A stretch of DNA of 7,813 bases from Burkholderiaceae bacterium (lineage in GTDB: Bacteria; Pseudomonadota; Gammaproteobacteria; Burkholderiales; Burkholderiaceae): the NCBI GenBank assembly GCA_947374315.1, contig CANCBK010000076.1, forward strand, positions 1-7,813. The letters run 5' to 3'. Numbering within the stretch: the stretch's first letter is position 1; each line of letters opens with the position of its first letter. The notes beneath the pieces were generated by a model. The model saw nothing but the letters and a program-made list of their open reading frames with translations. It did no database searches and was not told where the DNA came from. Positions 7,278 to 7,813 of this stretch are shown here, one piece after another. The position numbers and the translations under genes are program-made.

Positions 7278-7813
7278 ATGTTTGAGTACAACGAGACTTT
7301 AGAACAAGCCCGTCAACGCAATATTGCTGATGCGCTGATGGAAGATATTGGCAAATGTGATTGGACTGCGCAATTGGTTCCCAGCAAACCTGTTAATGCC
7401 CAATTAATTGTTCGTGAGCAGGCTGTGCTGTGTGGGGTAGATTGGTTTGAGGGCACTCTCAAGAAATTAGATCCTTCAGCAAAAGTGACTTGGCACTACC
7501 TAGAGGGCGACTTGATGAAGCCCGATACCAAAGTTTGCGATATTGAAGCCAATTCTCGCGCCCTACTTTCTGCCGAGCGTCCCTGCATTAACTTCCTACA
7601 AACACTGTCGTGGACAGCCAGCATTGCTCGTCAGCATGTGGAGGCGATTGCAGGCATGAGCCCTAACCCTAAAGGCTGCGCAGTACTCGATACACGCAAA
7701 ACGATTCCCGGCTTACGTCAGGCGCAGAAATACGCGGTACGTGTGGGCGGCGGTCAAAACCAACGTCTTGCACTTTGGCATGGCATCTTAATTAAAGAGA
7801 ATCACATCGCCGC
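7278..7813 (+). CDS. nadC: Nicotinate-nucleotide pyrophosphorylase (carboxylating), C-terminus beyond the window
   Basis: NadC transfers phosphoribose from PRPP to quinolinate with loss of CO2, giving nicotinate mononucleotide; it uses the product of NadA directly. The visible 178 codons cover the N-terminal domain and the first part of the alpha/beta barrel, about 60% of the usual 280-300 residues. Diagnostic blocks are ERPCINFLQTLS (100-111), the substrate-binding DTRKTIPGLR (138-147), KYAVRVGGGQNQRL (151-164) and IKENHI (172-177). The ATG at 7278 is the first possible one after an in-frame TAG at 7263-7265. The Shine-Dalgarno is poor (AGATCG, about ten bases upstream), so translation may rely on coupling to nadA. 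The Trp after LQTLS, where most relatives have Gly, is unusual. No stop is reached before the right edge. Confidence 0.95.
   Translation, partial: MFEYNETLEQARQRNIADALMEDIGKCDWTAQLVPSKPVNAQLIVREQAVLCGVDWFEGTLKKLDPSAKVTWHYLEGDLMKPDTKVCDIEANSRALLSAERPCINFLQTLSWTASIARQHVEAIAGMSPNPKGCAVLDTRKTIPGLRQAQKYAVRVGGGQNQRLALWHGILIKENHIA

Overview
The window looks like chromosomal DNA from a betaproteobacterium, most likely a small-genome member of the Burkholderiaceae such as Polynucleobacter. This rests on the moderate GC content, tightly packed housekeeping genes, and protein sequences that read as beta/gamma-proteobacterial versions of their families. The taxon is an inference and was not tested by any search.

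Layout, left to right. Positions 1-986 (minus) hold the first 328 codons of an FAD-dependent oxidoreductase of the L-2-hydroxyglutarate oxidase/dehydrogenase family; its C-terminus lies beyond the left edge. A 140-bp divergent spacer follows. Then come two co-directional sugar-phosphate genes: pgi (glucose-6-phosphate isomerase, 1127-2623) and an AlgC-type phosphomannomutase/phosphoglucomutase (2670-4055). A convergent 123-bp gap with no visible terminator separates them from a minus-strand outer-membrane transporter gene of the two-partner secretion family (TpsB; ShlB/FhaC/HecB), 4179-5947. That gene is split by one missing base near 4922-4924. A second divergent spacer (5948-6104) leads to nadA (quinolinate synthase, 6105-7232) and the 5' part of nadC (quinolinate phosphoribosyltransferase, 7278 to the right edge).

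How the genes work together. Pgi interconverts glucose-6-P and fructose-6-P. The AlgC-type mutase interconverts hexose 6-phosphates and 1-phosphates, so the pair links central carbon flow to sugar-nucleotide precursors for surface polysaccharide. NadA and NadC are consecutive steps of de novo NAD synthesis: NadA makes quinolinate and NadC converts it to nicotinate mononucleotide. The TpsB gene is unrelated to its neighbours and has no secreted TpsA partner in the window.

Most of the window is ordinary housekeeping DNA, and I see no convincing undescribed multi-gene system. The points most worth a second look are the frameshifted transporter, a possible leaderless pgi mRNA (extended -10 six bases before the only usable ATG, with no Shine-Dalgarno), a 14-bp-pitch direct repeat at the tpsB promoter, and a 16-bp dyad upstream of nadA.
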